The position numbers were made by a program, and so were the translations under genes. A DNA stretch of 64,000 nucleotides, from positions 62,001 through 126,000 of the forward strand of contig NZ_MAEW01000017.1 in assembly GCF_002013375.1 (NCBI RefSeq), written 5' to 3'. The notes under the pieces are model-generated. The model worked only from the letters and a program-made list of their open reading frames with translations. It made no database searches and was not told the origin of the DNA. The stretch's first letter is position 1. The number at the start of each line of letters is the position of its first letter. Positions 48,599-58,619 of the stretch are shown piece by piece. Source of the DNA: Mycobacterium sp. D16Q13 (lineage in GTDB: Bacteria; Actinomycetota; Actinomycetes; Mycobacteriales; Mycobacteriaceae).

Positions 48599-49197
48599 CG
48601 CACGGAGAACGGCGGCTGAGCCGCGAACCTCTGTTCCACTCGAATGGTTGGCGTCACCCGCGCCACCCAACGACGTAGACGCGATAGCGGATGATCGGGA
48701 AACTTATCGTCCCAACGTATTTCGTCGGCGATGTTGTACGGGATGCCCGGTTCGAGATCAGGCGCGTACGGGTGCGGGGGCCACATGCGCGATGACGGAT
48801 CGCCAACCGCCAGCAGTTCTTCCAGCACGGTCGCCTCGCGCACCCCGGTCACCGGCCCCTCCGCGAACGCTCCGCAGACCATCGCGTACGAATGCGCACG
48901 CGGAACGACTATCGATGCCATGAAGGTGAGCCCTTGCGGGGCATCAGCTTTCGGAACCTTCACCACGTACAACAGGCCCGGGAGGGTATCGACGCCAACG
49001 ATGTAGGCCTCAATGACTCCAGCGCGCCGAGCGAGCACCGTCTCGACGAGCGCACGGCGCACCACGCTCAGATCCTCCAGCGGCACCGACAGGTAGGGAC
49101 CCCGCGAATCGGATACCCAGAACTGATCGCCGGTCGCCGGGTCGTACCAGCCGTCAACGCTCGGCACCAGCCCGGATGTGTCGAACGAGAGGCCCAC
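48595..49197 (-). CDS. Hypothetical protein, cytosolic, unknown family
   Basis: A 200-residue protein beginning MGLSFDTSGLVPSVDGWYDP with no signal peptide or membrane helix. It has a long, even pattern of charged and hydrophobic residues and a compositionally normal sequence, so it is likely real. The region VTGVREATVLEELLAVGDPSSRMWPPHPYAPD may be a binding loop. No family recognised. Overlaps the convergent LLM gene by 4 bases. Confidence 0.65.
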   Translation of the reverse strand: MGLSFDTSGLVPSVDGWYDPATGDQFWVSDSRGPYLSVPLEDLSVVRRALVETVLARRAGVIEAYIVGVDTLPGLLYVVKVPKADAPQGLTFMASIVVPRAHSYAMVCGAFAEGPVTGVREATVLEELLAVGDPSSRMWPPHPYAPDLEPGIPYNIADEIRWDDKFPDHPLSRLRRWVARVTPTIRVEQRFAAQPPFSVR

Positions 49198-49389
49198 GAA
49201 CCGAGAAGGTAGCCGGTTACCAGGGGCGACGATGCCCCGTCATCCGATTGTTCATGCGTAGGTCACACAATCTCACTGAACGAAACCCGAGATCGCCTGA
49301 CAGTAGATCCGGCGCCTCCAGAGAGATGAAAGGTGCTACCGGAGGCGCGATTTCGGCCAGAATGCGGCACAACATGGGCGAAACGACAA

Positions 49390-49419
49390 GGACCCCAACC
49401 GGGAATCCGGTCGGGGCCC
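49390..49419 (-). terminator. Terminator downstream of sucD
   Basis: A 13-pair stem with two mismatches around GAAT closes near the sucD stop; on the minus strand TTGTCG follows. An 8-bp inverted repeat (GCGCCTCC) further downstream may add to termination. The rest of the 238-base gap to the hypothetical gene holds no gene. Confidence 0.7.
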
Positions 49420-49435
49420 TTGCGCACGTAACCTG

Positions 49436-50338
<903 letters not shown>

Positions 50339-50352
50339 TGATTCAAGCTCCC

Positions 50353-51516
50353 TTACTTGCTCGCCAGCTCGGCGGCCTTGTCGGCACCGGCGTCCATGGT
50401 CTCGGCCTGGATGACCAGCGGATGGTTGAACTCGGCCAGGATCGCGCGGCCCTCGTCGACCTTGTTGCCGTCGAGACGGACCACGAGCGGCTTGCTTGCC
50501 GTGTCACCGAGAGTCTTCAGGGCGCCGACGATGCCGTTGGCGACAGCGTCACACGCGGTGATGCCACCGAACACGTTCACGAAGACGCTCTTGACCTGCG
50601 AATCGCCCAGGATGACGTCGAGACCGGCGGCCATGACCTCGGCCGAGGCGCCACCGCCGATGTCCAGGAAGTTGGCGGGCTTCACGCCGTTGTGGTTCTC
50701 GCCGGCGTAGGCGACCACGTCGAGAGTCGACATGACCAGACCCGCGCCGTTGCCGATGATGCCGACCTGGCCGTCAAGCTTGACGTAGTTGAGGTCGTGT
50801 TCCTTGGCCTTGAGCTCCAGCGGATCGGTGGAGTCCTTGTCTTCGAACTCGGCGTGGCCGGGCTGGCGGAAGTCGGCATTGCCGTCCAGGGTGACCTTGC
50901 CGTCCAGGGCCAGGATCTGATCATCGGGGGTACGCACCAGCGGGTTGACCTCAACCAGGGTGGCGTCCTCACCGACGAACACCTCCCACAGCTTCTGGAT
51001 GGTTACCGCGGCGGCATCCAGGACTGCGGCGGGCAGCTTGCCCTTCTCGGCGATCTCACGGGCCAGAGCCAGATCGACGCCCTTGACCGCGTCGACCGGC
51101 ACCTTGGCCAGCGCGTCGGGGTTCTCCTCGGCCGTGACCTCGATCTCCACGCCACCTTCGACCGAACACATGGCCAGGTAGGTGCGGTTAGCGCGATCCA
51201 GCAGGAAGGAGATGTAGTACTCCTCGGCGATATCGCTGGCCTCGGCGACGAGGATCTTCTTGACGACATGGCCCTTGATGTCCAGGCCCAAGATGTTCTG
51301 TGCGTGTGTAAAAGCGTCATCGGGAGTGGCGGCGTACTTCACACCACCAGCCTTGCCACGTCCACCAACCTTGACCTGCGCCTTGATCATCACCGGCTTA
51401 CCGATTTCTTCGGCGATCGCCTTGGCATCCTCGGCGGTGGTGGTAACCCGGCCCGGCGTCGTCGGCACGTTGTGCTTAGCGAACAGCTCCTTGGCCTGGT
51501 ACTCGAAAAGATCCAT
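50353..51516 (-). CDS. sucC: Succinyl-CoA synthetase beta subunit
   Basis: Partner of SucD. The 387-residue protein has the N-terminal MDLFEYQAKELFAKHNVPT, the ATP-grasp nucleotide-binding IKAQVKVGGRGKAGGVK, EVNPLVRTPDDQILALDGKV and the C-terminal succinate-binding NIFGGI-like VNVFGGITACD. First gene of the sucCD operon. Confidence 0.97.
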   Translation of the reverse strand: MDLFEYQAKELFAKHNVPTTPGRVTTTAEDAKAIAEEIGKPVMIKAQVKVGGRGKAGGVKYAATPDDAFTHAQNILGLDIKGHVVKKILVAEASDIAEEYYISFLLDRANRTYLAMCSVEGGVEIEVTAEENPDALAKVPVDAVKGVDLALAREIAEKGKLPAAVLDAAAVTIQKLWEVFVGEDATLVEVNPLVRTPDDQILALDGKVTLDGNADFRQPGHAEFEDKDSTDPLELKAKEHDLNYVKLDGQVGIIGNGAGLVMSTLDVVAYAGENHNGVKPANFLDIGGGASAEVMAAGLDVILGDSQVKSVFVNVFGGITACDAVANGIVGALKTLGDTASKPLVVRLDGNKVDEGRAILAEFNHPLVIQAETMDAGADKAAELASK

Positions 51517-51880
51517 CTACTAGCCCTCATCTTCGATCGGCACTATTGCACTAGGGACTGTAGCCAAGGCCACAGCGGCGCCCCTCACTACTTCTGAGTA
51601 AGTGGCCGAATTCACCACCTGGTCACTCATAGAATTCATCATTTGGCTACCCGCTGGCAGGACTCGAACGCGTCTGTAACCGGTTTCAGTTCGGTCACAG
51701 GGGGTCGCCATACGGCCGTGATCTGTGGTGAGGTAGCCCCGGCGAGATTCGGCAACGACGCCGCGGCTTGGGAGCCCTATCAGCGCCTTCGTGACACAAG
51801 TCACATTTATATGCGTTTCGGCGCATTGAGTTGCGACTCCCCTTGCCCAACCGTTACCTTCTCTTGGGTTAGATCACGTT
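51517..51880. promoter_or_regulatory. Divergent sucC / M23 peptidase promoter region with a CRP-type site
   Basis: No gene is supported in this 364-base stretch. CGTGACACAAGTCACA at 51790-51805 matches the CRP consensus TGTGA-N6-TCACA except for the first base, and contains a perfect GTGAC/GTCAC repeat. It lies about 75 bases before the peptidase start, suiting activation by the cAMP receptor protein. No riboswitch was recognised. Confidence 0.5.
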
Positions 51881-52972
51881 TTGGTCACGCCAGGTCGTGA
51901 CGCCGAACGGAAGACTGGCGAGGTTTTGACACAGCATCGAACGACACGCACGCGTGGTGATCGAAGCGCGGCACCGAGTGAGAACGAGATCACCAACATC
52001 GTGCCGATCGACGAGTTCGGCCTGAGTGATGCGCTGGAACGTCCCGAGCTTGAGGATTACGACGTCTACGAGGACGCCCCGGAAGAGGACTCCGAGACGG
52101 AGCACCAGGCCGCTCTCGCCCAGATCGAGCAGGACTGGGAAGAGGACACCGACGAAGCCGACCGGATCCGCGCCTCCATCGAGGCCACCGCGGACTGGTT
52201 CGCCGCCTCTGCCGCACGCACCAGAGACCCTCGCGACACCCCCACCGACAAGCTGCCCAAGATCAGCAGCGGAGGCGCACACCGCCGCCGCGAGATCGGT
52301 CAGGTAGGCAAGACGCGCATCGCCCTGGCAGCCATGGCCGCCGGTGCAGCTGCAGCTGCCGGGTATAGCGCGCTGAGCGAGCACGATGCCGCAGCGGCCG
52401 CAGATCGTCACAGCCTCGCGTTGGGCAGCTCCGCAGCGGTGATGGCCGCCCACGGGCCGCAGTTGATCTCCGCGCCACTGGCCACCGACACCTCGATCAC
52501 CGATGAGCAGCTGGCGAAGGCCACCGCCTTCGCTTCCGAGCGTGCGGACCGCGAGAAGCGTCTGTTGGCTCCGCGCTTCGTGATGCCCGCGAACGGCACC
52601 TTCACCTCCGGCTTCGGTTACCGCTGGGGTGCCCTGCACGGCGGCATCGACATCGCCAACAGCATCGGCACTCCGATCGTGGCCGCGGCAGATGGCGTCG
52701 TCATCGCGACGGGCCCGACCGCCGGCTACGGCGCCTGGGTCAAGATCCGCCACTCGGACGGCACCGTGACGCTGTACGGCCACATCAACACCTGGGAAGT
52801 ATCGGTGGGCCAGCGCGTGATGGCAGGTGACCGCATCGCCACCATCGGCAACCGCGGTAACTCGACCGGGCCGCACCTGCACTTCGAGGTGCTGCTGGGT
52901 GGATCGCAGCGCATCGACCCGCAGGGCTGGTTGGCCAACAAGGGCATCACCTTCAGCCGCTTCGGCGACTAG
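51881..52972 (+). CDS. M23-family metallopeptidase (peptidoglycan hydrolase)
   Basis: A 363-residue envelope enzyme. An acidic cytosolic N-terminus is followed by one hydrophobic helix (RIALAAMAAGAAAAAGYSAL) and then the LytM domain: GYRWGALHGGIDIANSIGTPIVA with the H-x3-D zinc ligands, TLYGHINTW, and the HLHFEVL zinc triad. All catalytic ligands are present, so activity is expected. The start is uncertain: TTG at 51881, or TTG at 51926, which would follow GGCGAGG closely. The syntenic M. tuberculosis gene is Rv0950c. Confidence 0.88.
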   Translation: MVTPGRDAERKTGEVLTQHRTTRTRGDRSAAPSENEITNIVPIDEFGLSDALERPELEDYDVYEDAPEEDSETEHQAALAQIEQDWEEDTDEADRIRASIEATADWFAASAARTRDPRDTPTDKLPKISSGGAHRRREIGQVGKTRIALAAMAAGAAAAAGYSALSEHDAAAAADRHSLALGSSAAVMAAHGPQLISAPLATDTSITDEQLAKATAFASERADREKRLLAPRFVMPANGTFTSGFGYRWGALHGGIDIANSIGTPIVAAADGVVIATGPTAGYGAWVKIRHSDGTVTLYGHINTWEVSVGQRVMAGDRIATIGNRGNSTGPHLHFEVLLGGSQRIDPQGWLANKGITFSRFGD

Positions 52973-52983
52973 TCATAGCCTTC

Positions 52984-53025
52984 AACGCCGAGTGTGAGCA
53001 GCGCCGCTCACACTCGGCGTTTTTG
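52984..53025 (+). terminator. Rho-independent terminator after the M23 peptidase gene
   Basis: A perfect 15-bp stem (ACGCCGAGTGTGAGC with its complement) closes a 6-base loop and is followed by TTTTTGTT. It separates the peptidase gene from the convergent uvrD1 stop. Confidence 0.95.
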
Positions 53026-53027
53026 TT

Positions 53028-55469
53028 CTAGAGCTTCTGCACGGGCGCGAAGTTGTGCATCAGCTTCACGCGTCCGTCGCTGCCGAAGTCGATGAGCGAT
53101 GTGGCGCTCTCGCCAACACCAGTCACCTCCATGACCTTGCCCAGCCCGTACTTGTCGTGGCTCACCCGATCACCGGGTTCGAGCACCAGCAGCGGCTTGG
53201 TGCGCTTCTTGGACGGAGCACCCAACGAGCCGCCGCCCCCGCGCGATCCACTGGACCCATAGCCACCGCCGCCGTAGCTTCCGGCACCAGTCGCGATCCG
53301 TCCCGGCAGCGGATCCGTGCGCCGCCATTCGATCAGATCTTGCGGAATCTCTTGCAGGAAGCGCGATTCCGGATTCATCATGGGCTGCCCCCACGACGAG
53401 CGCACCTTGGCGCGGCTCAGGTACAGACGCTGACGGGCCCGCGTGATCCCGACGTAGGCAAGTCGGCGTTCCTCGGCCAGCTCCACCGGATCCCCGAGGG
53501 CGCGCATGTGCGGGAACATGCCGTCCTCCCAGCCGGTGACGAAGACCACCGGGAATTCCAGCCCCTTGGCAGTGTGCAGAGTCATCATCGTGACCACACC
53601 GGCGGTCGATTCGGGCAGCTCGTCGGCATCGGCAACCAGCGACACCCGCTCCAGGAACGCCTCTAGGCTTCCCGGAGGCGCACCGATATTCTCGTCGTCA
53701 ACCGGCAGATCATCCCCCGCCGCTTGGACATTTGCCGCATCCGCACTGAATTCATGTGCGACGCTGACTAATTCATTGAGGTTATCGAGACGCGCCAGCT
53801 CCTGGGGATCGCTGCTGTTCTCCAGTTCGTATCGATACCCGGTGTGGTTGAGCACGGCGTCGACCACATCGCCGATATCCGGTAACGCCCCCGGATCGGT
53901 GCGTAACGTGGCGCGGATCTCGTCGAGCATGTCCATGAAGGCGGCAATTGCCTTCTCGGAGCGAGAGTTCAGCATCGCGACCTTGCCCGCGGCGGCATCT
54001 GCGAGCGCCTCCCCGAAACCGATGCCGGCGGTCTCCGCGTGTACGGCGACACACGCCTCGGCCCGGTCCCCGATGCCCCGGCGCGGAGTGTTGAGGATCC
54101 GCCGCAGGCTCACCGCGTCACCTGGGTTGGTCAGCACCCTCAGGTAGGCGACGATGTCGCGGATTTCCTTGCGCTCGTAGAACCGCACTCCCCCAACGAC
54201 TTTGTACGGGATGCCGGTTCGGATGAAGATCTCTTCGAGTGACCTAGAGTTGTTGTTGGTGCGGTAGAACACCGCGATGTCGCCATAGTTGGCGTCGCTG
54301 CGATCGAAGAGCGCGTCGATCTCCCGGGCGATGAAGGACGCCTCATCATGTTCGTTGTCCGCGACGTAGCCGACGATCAGCTCGCCCTCGCCGGAATCGG
54401 TCCACAGCCGCTTTTCTCTACGGTTCGAGTTCTTCGCGATGACGGCATTGGCCGCCGACAGGATGTTCTGCGTGGACCGATAGTTCTGTTCCAGCAGAAT
54501 GGTTTTCGCGTTCGGATAGTCGCGCTCGAATTCCTCGATGTTGCGGATCGTGGCGCCACGGAAGGCGTAGATGGACTGGTCGGCATCACCCACCACGCAC
54601 AGCTCCGCGGGTTCCGGGCTGTCCGGATCGACCGTACGGTCCACGTGAGCACCTACCAGTTCACGGACCAAGATGTATTGGGCATGGTTGGTGTCCTGGT
54701 ACTCGTCAACCAGGATGTGCCGGAACTTGCGCCGGTAGAACTGCGCGATCTGCGGAAACTGCTGCAGCACGGCGACCGTCTCACCGATGAGATCGTCGAA
54801 GTCCAGAGCGTTCGCCGTACGCAGACGCCGCTGGTACTCGCCATACACATCGGCGACGATTCGGCGTAGCTCACCGGCGTCATCATCGACGCTGAGGTTG
54901 GCCACGGCCTGCTCCGGCGAGATGAGCTCGTTCTTCAGGTTGGAGACGGCGGTCGCCAGCAGCCGTGGCGAGTAGCGCTTGATGTCCAGGCCCATATCGC
55001 GGCCGATCATCTGCAGCAGCCGCCGCGAGTCATCGGAGTCGTAGATCGAGAAGTTGGAATTCAATCCGGGCAGCAGAGAGGCCTGGTTCCGCAGAATGCG
55101 CACGCAGCTGGAGTGGAACGTCGACACCCACATCGAGTTGGCACGTCGGCCCACGAGGTTCGCGACGCGCTCGCGCATCTCGGCGGCGGCCTTGTTGGTG
55201 AAGGTGATGGCCAGGATCTGTCCCGGGCTCACGTCCCGCTCGGCCAGCAGGTAAGCGATGCGACGGGTCAACACCGCGGTCTTGCCGGACCCGGCGCCGG
55301 CGACGATGAGCAGTGGGGACCCCTCGTGCGCGACGGCGGCACGCTGCTGCGGGTTCAGCCCCTCGAGCAACGCATCGCTGTGGGAACTCGAAGTGCTGGG
55401 CATGTCGAAGAGCGCGGGCTCAGGAAGGGCCGATGAGCCGCTTGGGCGAAGAGAATCAGGTATAGCCAT
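53028..55469 (-). CDS. uvrD1: UvrD1/PcrA-type DNA helicase
   Basis: An 813-residue superfamily 1 helicase used in DNA repair; in mycobacteria UvrD1 is stimulated by Ku. Motifs: Walker A VAGAGSGKTAVLTRR, motif Ia ITFTNKAAAEMRERV, motif II VDEYQDTNHAQY, motif III VVGDADQSIYAFRGA, motif IV LEQNYRSTQNIL, motif V TMMTLHTAKGLEFPVVF and motif VI ERRLAYVGITRARQRL. The C-terminus has the RNA-polymerase-interacting Tudor-like region GDRVSHDKYGLGKVMEV. The N-terminal DSLRPSGSS stretch is encoded by the dispersed repeat copy at 55431-55457; an ATG at 55403 would skip it. Confidence 0.96.
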   Translation of the reverse strand: MAIPDSLRPSGSSALPEPALFDMPSTSSSHSDALLEGLNPQQRAAVAHEGSPLLIVAGAGSGKTAVLTRRIAYLLAERDVSPGQILAITFTNKAAAEMRERVANLVGRRANSMWVSTFHSSCVRILRNQASLLPGLNSNFSIYDSDDSRRLLQMIGRDMGLDIKRYSPRLLATAVSNLKNELISPEQAVANLSVDDDAGELRRIVADVYGEYQRRLRTANALDFDDLIGETVAVLQQFPQIAQFYRRKFRHILVDEYQDTNHAQYILVRELVGAHVDRTVDPDSPEPAELCVVGDADQSIYAFRGATIRNIEEFERDYPNAKTILLEQNYRSTQNILSAANAVIAKNSNRREKRLWTDSGEGELIVGYVADNEHDEASFIAREIDALFDRSDANYGDIAVFYRTNNNSRSLEEIFIRTGIPYKVVGGVRFYERKEIRDIVAYLRVLTNPGDAVSLRRILNTPRRGIGDRAEACVAVHAETAGIGFGEALADAAAGKVAMLNSRSEKAIAAFMDMLDEIRATLRTDPGALPDIGDVVDAVLNHTGYRYELENSSDPQELARLDNLNELVSVAHEFSADAANVQAAGDDLPVDDENIGAPPGSLEAFLERVSLVADADELPESTAGVVTMMTLHTAKGLEFPVVFVTGWEDGMFPHMRALGDPVELAEERRLAYVGITRARQRLYLSRAKVRSSWGQPMMNPESRFLQEIPQDLIEWRRTDPLPGRIATGAGSYGGGGYGSSGSRGGGGSLGAPSKKRTKPLLVLEPGDRVSHDKYGLGKVMEVTGVGESATSLIDFGSDGRVKLMHNFAPVQKL
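55431..55457 (+). repeat. Dispersed 27-bp repeat, copy in uvrD1 5' coding region
   Basis: Starts CGATGAGCCGCTTGGGCGAA and ends GAGAATC, differing from the purN copy by one base. It encodes DSLRPSGSS on the minus strand, upstream of the conserved helicase sequence. Confidence 0.9.
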
Positions 55470-55545
55470 GACCGATCTAACTTACCGCTGACGAGGGACA
55501 ATCTCGGCCTGACGCACGTCCCGCAAGCGTTCATCGCATGTCGGC

Positions 55546-55731
55546 TACACTCTTTGATGTGCTTGACCACCAGCAGCGATTTTTTTACGGGTACCGGACT
55601 CCGGTGCCCGTGGTCTAGCCGATTCACGAGCCCCGCAGTCCGCTACCGGACTACGGGGCTCCTCTCTTGTGAGGCCGGATTCCGGGGCGGCATTGCGGAT
55701 CGAACCGCTCCAAGAGAAAGTGTGAGACAGA
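55546..55731 (+). promoter_or_regulatory. Structured leader of the chorismate mutase gene
   Basis: TACACT at 55546-55551 resembles a -10 element. Between it and the ATG at 55732 lie two GC-rich hairpins: ACGGGTACCGG with its complement (55587-55611), and a 15-bp stem GAGCCCCGCAGTCCG with one mismatch (55628-55661) followed by CTCTCTTG. A T-run at 55580-55586 precedes the first. No gene is supported in the frames here. Attenuation or another RNA switch is possible. Confidence 0.55.
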
Positions 55732-56034
55732 ATGACTACTCAAATGACCGAGAACGCCAGCCAAAAAGATATCGACCAGGCCACTGAGCCCGCGGCCGAT
55801 ATCGATGAGCTGCGCAAGGAGATCGACCGGCTCGACGCGGAGATCCTCGCGGTGATCAAGCGCCGCACCGAGGTCTCCCGTGAAATCGGTAAGGCCCGGA
55901 TGGCCTCGGGTGGTCCGCGCCTTGTGCACAGCCGCGAGATGAAGGTTCTCGAACGCTTCAGCGAACTGGGCCAGGAAGGCCACACTCTGGCCATGTTGCT
56001 GCTGCGCCTGGGCCGCGGCAGATTGGGACACTAA
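55732..56034 (+). CDS. Intracellular AroQ-type chorismate mutase
   Basis: A 100-residue helical enzyme that turns chorismate into prephenate for Phe and Tyr synthesis. The core IDELRKEIDRLDAEILAVIKRRTEVSREIGKARMASGG has the catalytic Arg and Lys positions of the delta-AroQ subclass, as has the following RLVHSREMKVLERFSELG. The terminal LLRLGRGRLGH is the segment by which the M. tuberculosis enzyme is activated in complex with DAHP synthase. ATG at 55732; a second in-frame ATG at 55744 is possible. Confidence 0.95.
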   Translation: MTTQMTENASQKDIDQATEPAADIDELRKEIDRLDAEILAVIKRRTEVSREIGKARMASGGPRLVHSREMKVLERFSELGQEGHTLAMLLLRLGRGRLGH

Positions 56035-56063
56035 TCCCGCTGGAACCGACAGGGAGGGATCCG

Positions 56064-56939
56064 TTGAGCGACCAAGACAAGGCCGAGGACAAGCCCGACG
56101 CCACGGGTGCCGACACCTCGAAGGCCGAGGGTAAGAACGTCCCCGCCAAGGGCGAAGTCGCAGCGGACAAATCCGCACCGAAGGACGGCAACCCGGAGGA
56201 CGCCGAGGACGAGTCGGTGGACTACGACCTGGAGGCCGCCGTCGCCGCCGAACCGACGCCCACGCGCAGGTTCGTCGCCAGGCACGCCACCAAGATCGTC
56301 ATCGGGGTGCTGGCGGTCTGTCTGGCCGCGGTGACGGCGGTGGCCGCCGGGCTCTGGGTCGAGAACAACCGGACGATCGAAGACACACCCCAAGCGCGCC
56401 CGACCGTAAAGCTCGGCGTGCCTCTTGTGAACCCGGAGGCGCCGACGAGCAGCACCACGACGACCACAACAAGGTCACGGACCAGGACGAGCAGCAGCAC
56501 CACGACGACCAACAGCTCTTCCAGCACGGCCACCAGTGCCGGACGCTCCACCTCGACCACGACGCCGAGCACGGGGTCGGCCACCACCAGCATCTCGGTG
56601 CCGGGCCCCACCACCTCGTCGGTGCCGCGTGAGGCGACCAAGGAGGAGGAGCGCGAGCTGACGGACGTGCTCAAGGCGTTTTATACCGCACTCGGCGCCA
56701 AGAACCTCGACGTGCTCAACGCGCTGTCCTGCGTGACGATCACCGACGAGGACCTTGAGGGTCAACCCGATGATCTGAAGATCAACGTGGACAAGGTGGA
56801 AAAGTCGGTCGTCAATGGCGATACCGCCTCGTCGCGGGTGACAATCACCGCATCGGCCGGCGGGAAGACCGAGACCAAGACGGGTATCGCCGGGTTCGCC
56901 CGGATCAGCAGCCGATGGGTTACCTGCGCCAACCAATAG
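56064..56939 (+). CDS. Single-pass membrane protein with Ser/Thr-rich linker, unknown function
   Basis: A 291-residue protein starting at TTG 56064 with GGGAGGGATCCG upstream. It has an acidic Lys-rich cytosolic N-terminus, one membrane helix (IVIGVLAVCLAAVTAVAAGLWV), an extracytoplasmic stretch of about 90 Thr/Ser residues (likely O-mannosylated by a Pmt-type enzyme, an inference) and a small C-terminal domain LTDVLKAFYTALGAKNLDVLNALSC with NTF2-like appearance. The syntenic M. tuberculosis gene is of unknown function. Confidence 0.8.
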   Translation: MSDQDKAEDKPDATGADTSKAEGKNVPAKGEVAADKSAPKDGNPEDAEDESVDYDLEAAVAAEPTPTRRFVARHATKIVIGVLAVCLAAVTAVAAGLWVENNRTIEDTPQARPTVKLGVPLVNPEAPTSSTTTTTTRSRTRTSSSTTTTNSSSSTATSAGRSTSTTTPSTGSATTSISVPGPTTSSVPREATKEEERELTDVLKAFYTALGAKNLDVLNALSCVTITDEDLEGQPDDLKINVDKVEKSVVNGDTASSRVTITASAGGKTETKTGIAGFARISSRWVTCANQ

Positions 56940-56981
56940 GCAGCCCTGCAGCCTCCGAGCGCCGCTACTAGGCTCGGTCGC

Positions 56982-58619
56982 ATGACACTCGCAGCGGCGT
57001 GGCAGGCACTGGAAACTCATCACAAGCAGATCGCCTCCACACATCTTCGAGAATTCTTCGCCGACGACCCGACTCGGGGAAGCGACCTGACAGTCGCGGT
57101 CGGTGACCTGTACATCGATTACAGCAAGCACCGTCTGACCCGCGAAACCCTGTCGCTGCTGGTCGATTTGGCCAAGGCAGCCAATCTCGAGGGGCGCCGT
57201 GACGCCATGTTCGCCGGGGCGCATATCAACACCTCCGAGGACCGCGCGGTGTTGCACACCGCGCTGCGCCTGCCCCGCGACACGCAGCTGGTGGTCGACG
57301 GACAGGACGTGGTCGCCGATGTACACCAAGTGCTCGATGCCATGGGCGACTTCACCGACCGGCTACGCAGCGGAGAGTGGACCGGGGCGACCGGGCAGCG
57401 CATCACCGCCGTCGTCAACATCGGGATCGGCGGTTCCGACCTCGGACCGGTGATGGTGTACCAGGCACTGCGTCACTACGCCGACGCCGGGATCTCGGCG
57501 AGATTTGTCTCCAATGTGGACCCCGCGGACCTGGTGGCCACACTCGCCGACCTGGACCCGGCGACAACGCTTTTCATCGTCGCCTCGAAAACGTTCTCGA
57601 CGCTGGAGACACTCACCAACGCGACCGCGGCACGGCGCTGGCTCGTGGACGCACTCGGCGAGGACGCCGTCTCCAAGCACTTCGTCGCCGTCTCCACCAA
57701 CGCGAAGCTGGTCTCGGAGTTCGGAATCAACACCGACAACATGTTCGGCTTCTGGGATTGGGTCGGCGGTCGCTACTCGGTGGACTCGGCAATCGGCCTC
57801 TCGGTGATGGCGGTGATCGGGCGTGAGGCATTCGGCGAATTCCTGGCCGGGTTCCACACTGTCGACGAGCACTTCCGCACCGCGCCCCTGGAAGAGAACG
57901 CGCCGGCGCTCCTGGGCCTCATCGGTTTGTGGTACTCGAATTTCTTTGGCGCACAGTCACGTGGGGTGCTTCCCTACTCGAACGACCTGGCAAGGTTCGC
58001 GGCGTATCTGCAGCAGCTGACCATGGAGTCCAATGGCAAGTCGGTGAAGGCCGATGGCGCACCCGTGACCGTCGATACCGGCGACATCTACTGGGGTGAG
58101 CCCGGAACCAACGGTCAGCACGCCTTCTACCAGCTGCTGCACCAGGGCACCCGGTTGATTCCGGCGGACTTCATCGGCTTCAGCGAGCCCACCGATGATC
58201 TGCCCACCGCCGACGGCACCGGCAGCATGCACGACCTGCTGATGAGTAACTTCTTCGCGCAGACGCAGGTGCTGGCCTTCGGCAAGACCGCCGAGGAGAT
58301 CGCCGCCGAGGGCACCGCACCAAGTGTCGTCCCCCACAAGGTGATGCCGGGAAACCGGCCCAGCACAACCATTCTCGCCACCAAGCTGACACCCTCGACG
58401 GTCGGTCAACTGATCGCGCTCTACGAACATGAGGTGTTCACCGCGGGTACGGTCTGGGGTATCGACTCCTTTGACCAGTGGGGAGTGGAACTGGGCAAGA
58501 AGCAGGCCGTCGCCCTGCTGCCTGTCATCACCGACGACGCATCACCGGCACAGCAGACCGACAGCTCCACGGACACCCTGGTGCGCTACTACCGGCAGGC
58601 ACGCGGCCGAGCGCGTTAG
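56982..58619 (+). CDS. pgi: Glucose-6-phosphate isomerase
   Basis: A 545-residue enzyme of glycolysis and gluconeogenesis. Signature blocks are GIGGSDLGPVMVYQAL, FIVASKTFSTLETLTNA, GGRYSVDSAIGLSVMAVIG, and the C-terminal catalytic lysine context VWGIDSFDQWGVELGKKQA. The catalytic Glu/His blocks WGEPGTNGQHAFYQLLHQGTR and VTVDTGDIYWGE are intact. Its 3' end overlaps the convergent XRE regulator by 4 bases. Confidence 0.98.
   Translation: MTLAAAWQALETHHKQIASTHLREFFADDPTRGSDLTVAVGDLYIDYSKHRLTRETLSLLVDLAKAANLEGRRDAMFAGAHINTSEDRAVLHTALRLPRDTQLVVDGQDVVADVHQVLDAMGDFTDRLRSGEWTGATGQRITAVVNIGIGGSDLGPVMVYQALRHYADAGISARFVSNVDPADLVATLADLDPATTLFIVASKTFSTLETLTNATAARRWLVDALGEDAVSKHFVAVSTNAKLVSEFGINTDNMFGFWDWVGGRYSVDSAIGLSVMAVIGREAFGEFLAGFHTVDEHFRTAPLEENAPALLGLIGLWYSNFFGAQSRGVLPYSNDLARFAAYLQQLTMESNGKSVKADGAPVTVDTGDIYWGEPGTNGQHAFYQLLHQGTRLIPADFIGFSEPTDDLPTADGTGSMHDLLMSNFFAQTQVLAFGKTAEEIAAEGTAPSVVPHKVMPGNRPSTTILATKLTPSTVGQLIALYEHEVFTAGTVWGIDSFDQWGVELGKKQAVALLPVITDDASPAQQTDSSTDTLVRYYRQARGRAR

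Noticed and set aside
51517..51880. c-di-AMP (ydaO-type) riboswitch before the M23 peptidase
   Set aside because: The region was compared with the remembered ydaO conserved blocks and does not contain them; only a CRP-type palindrome is supported.
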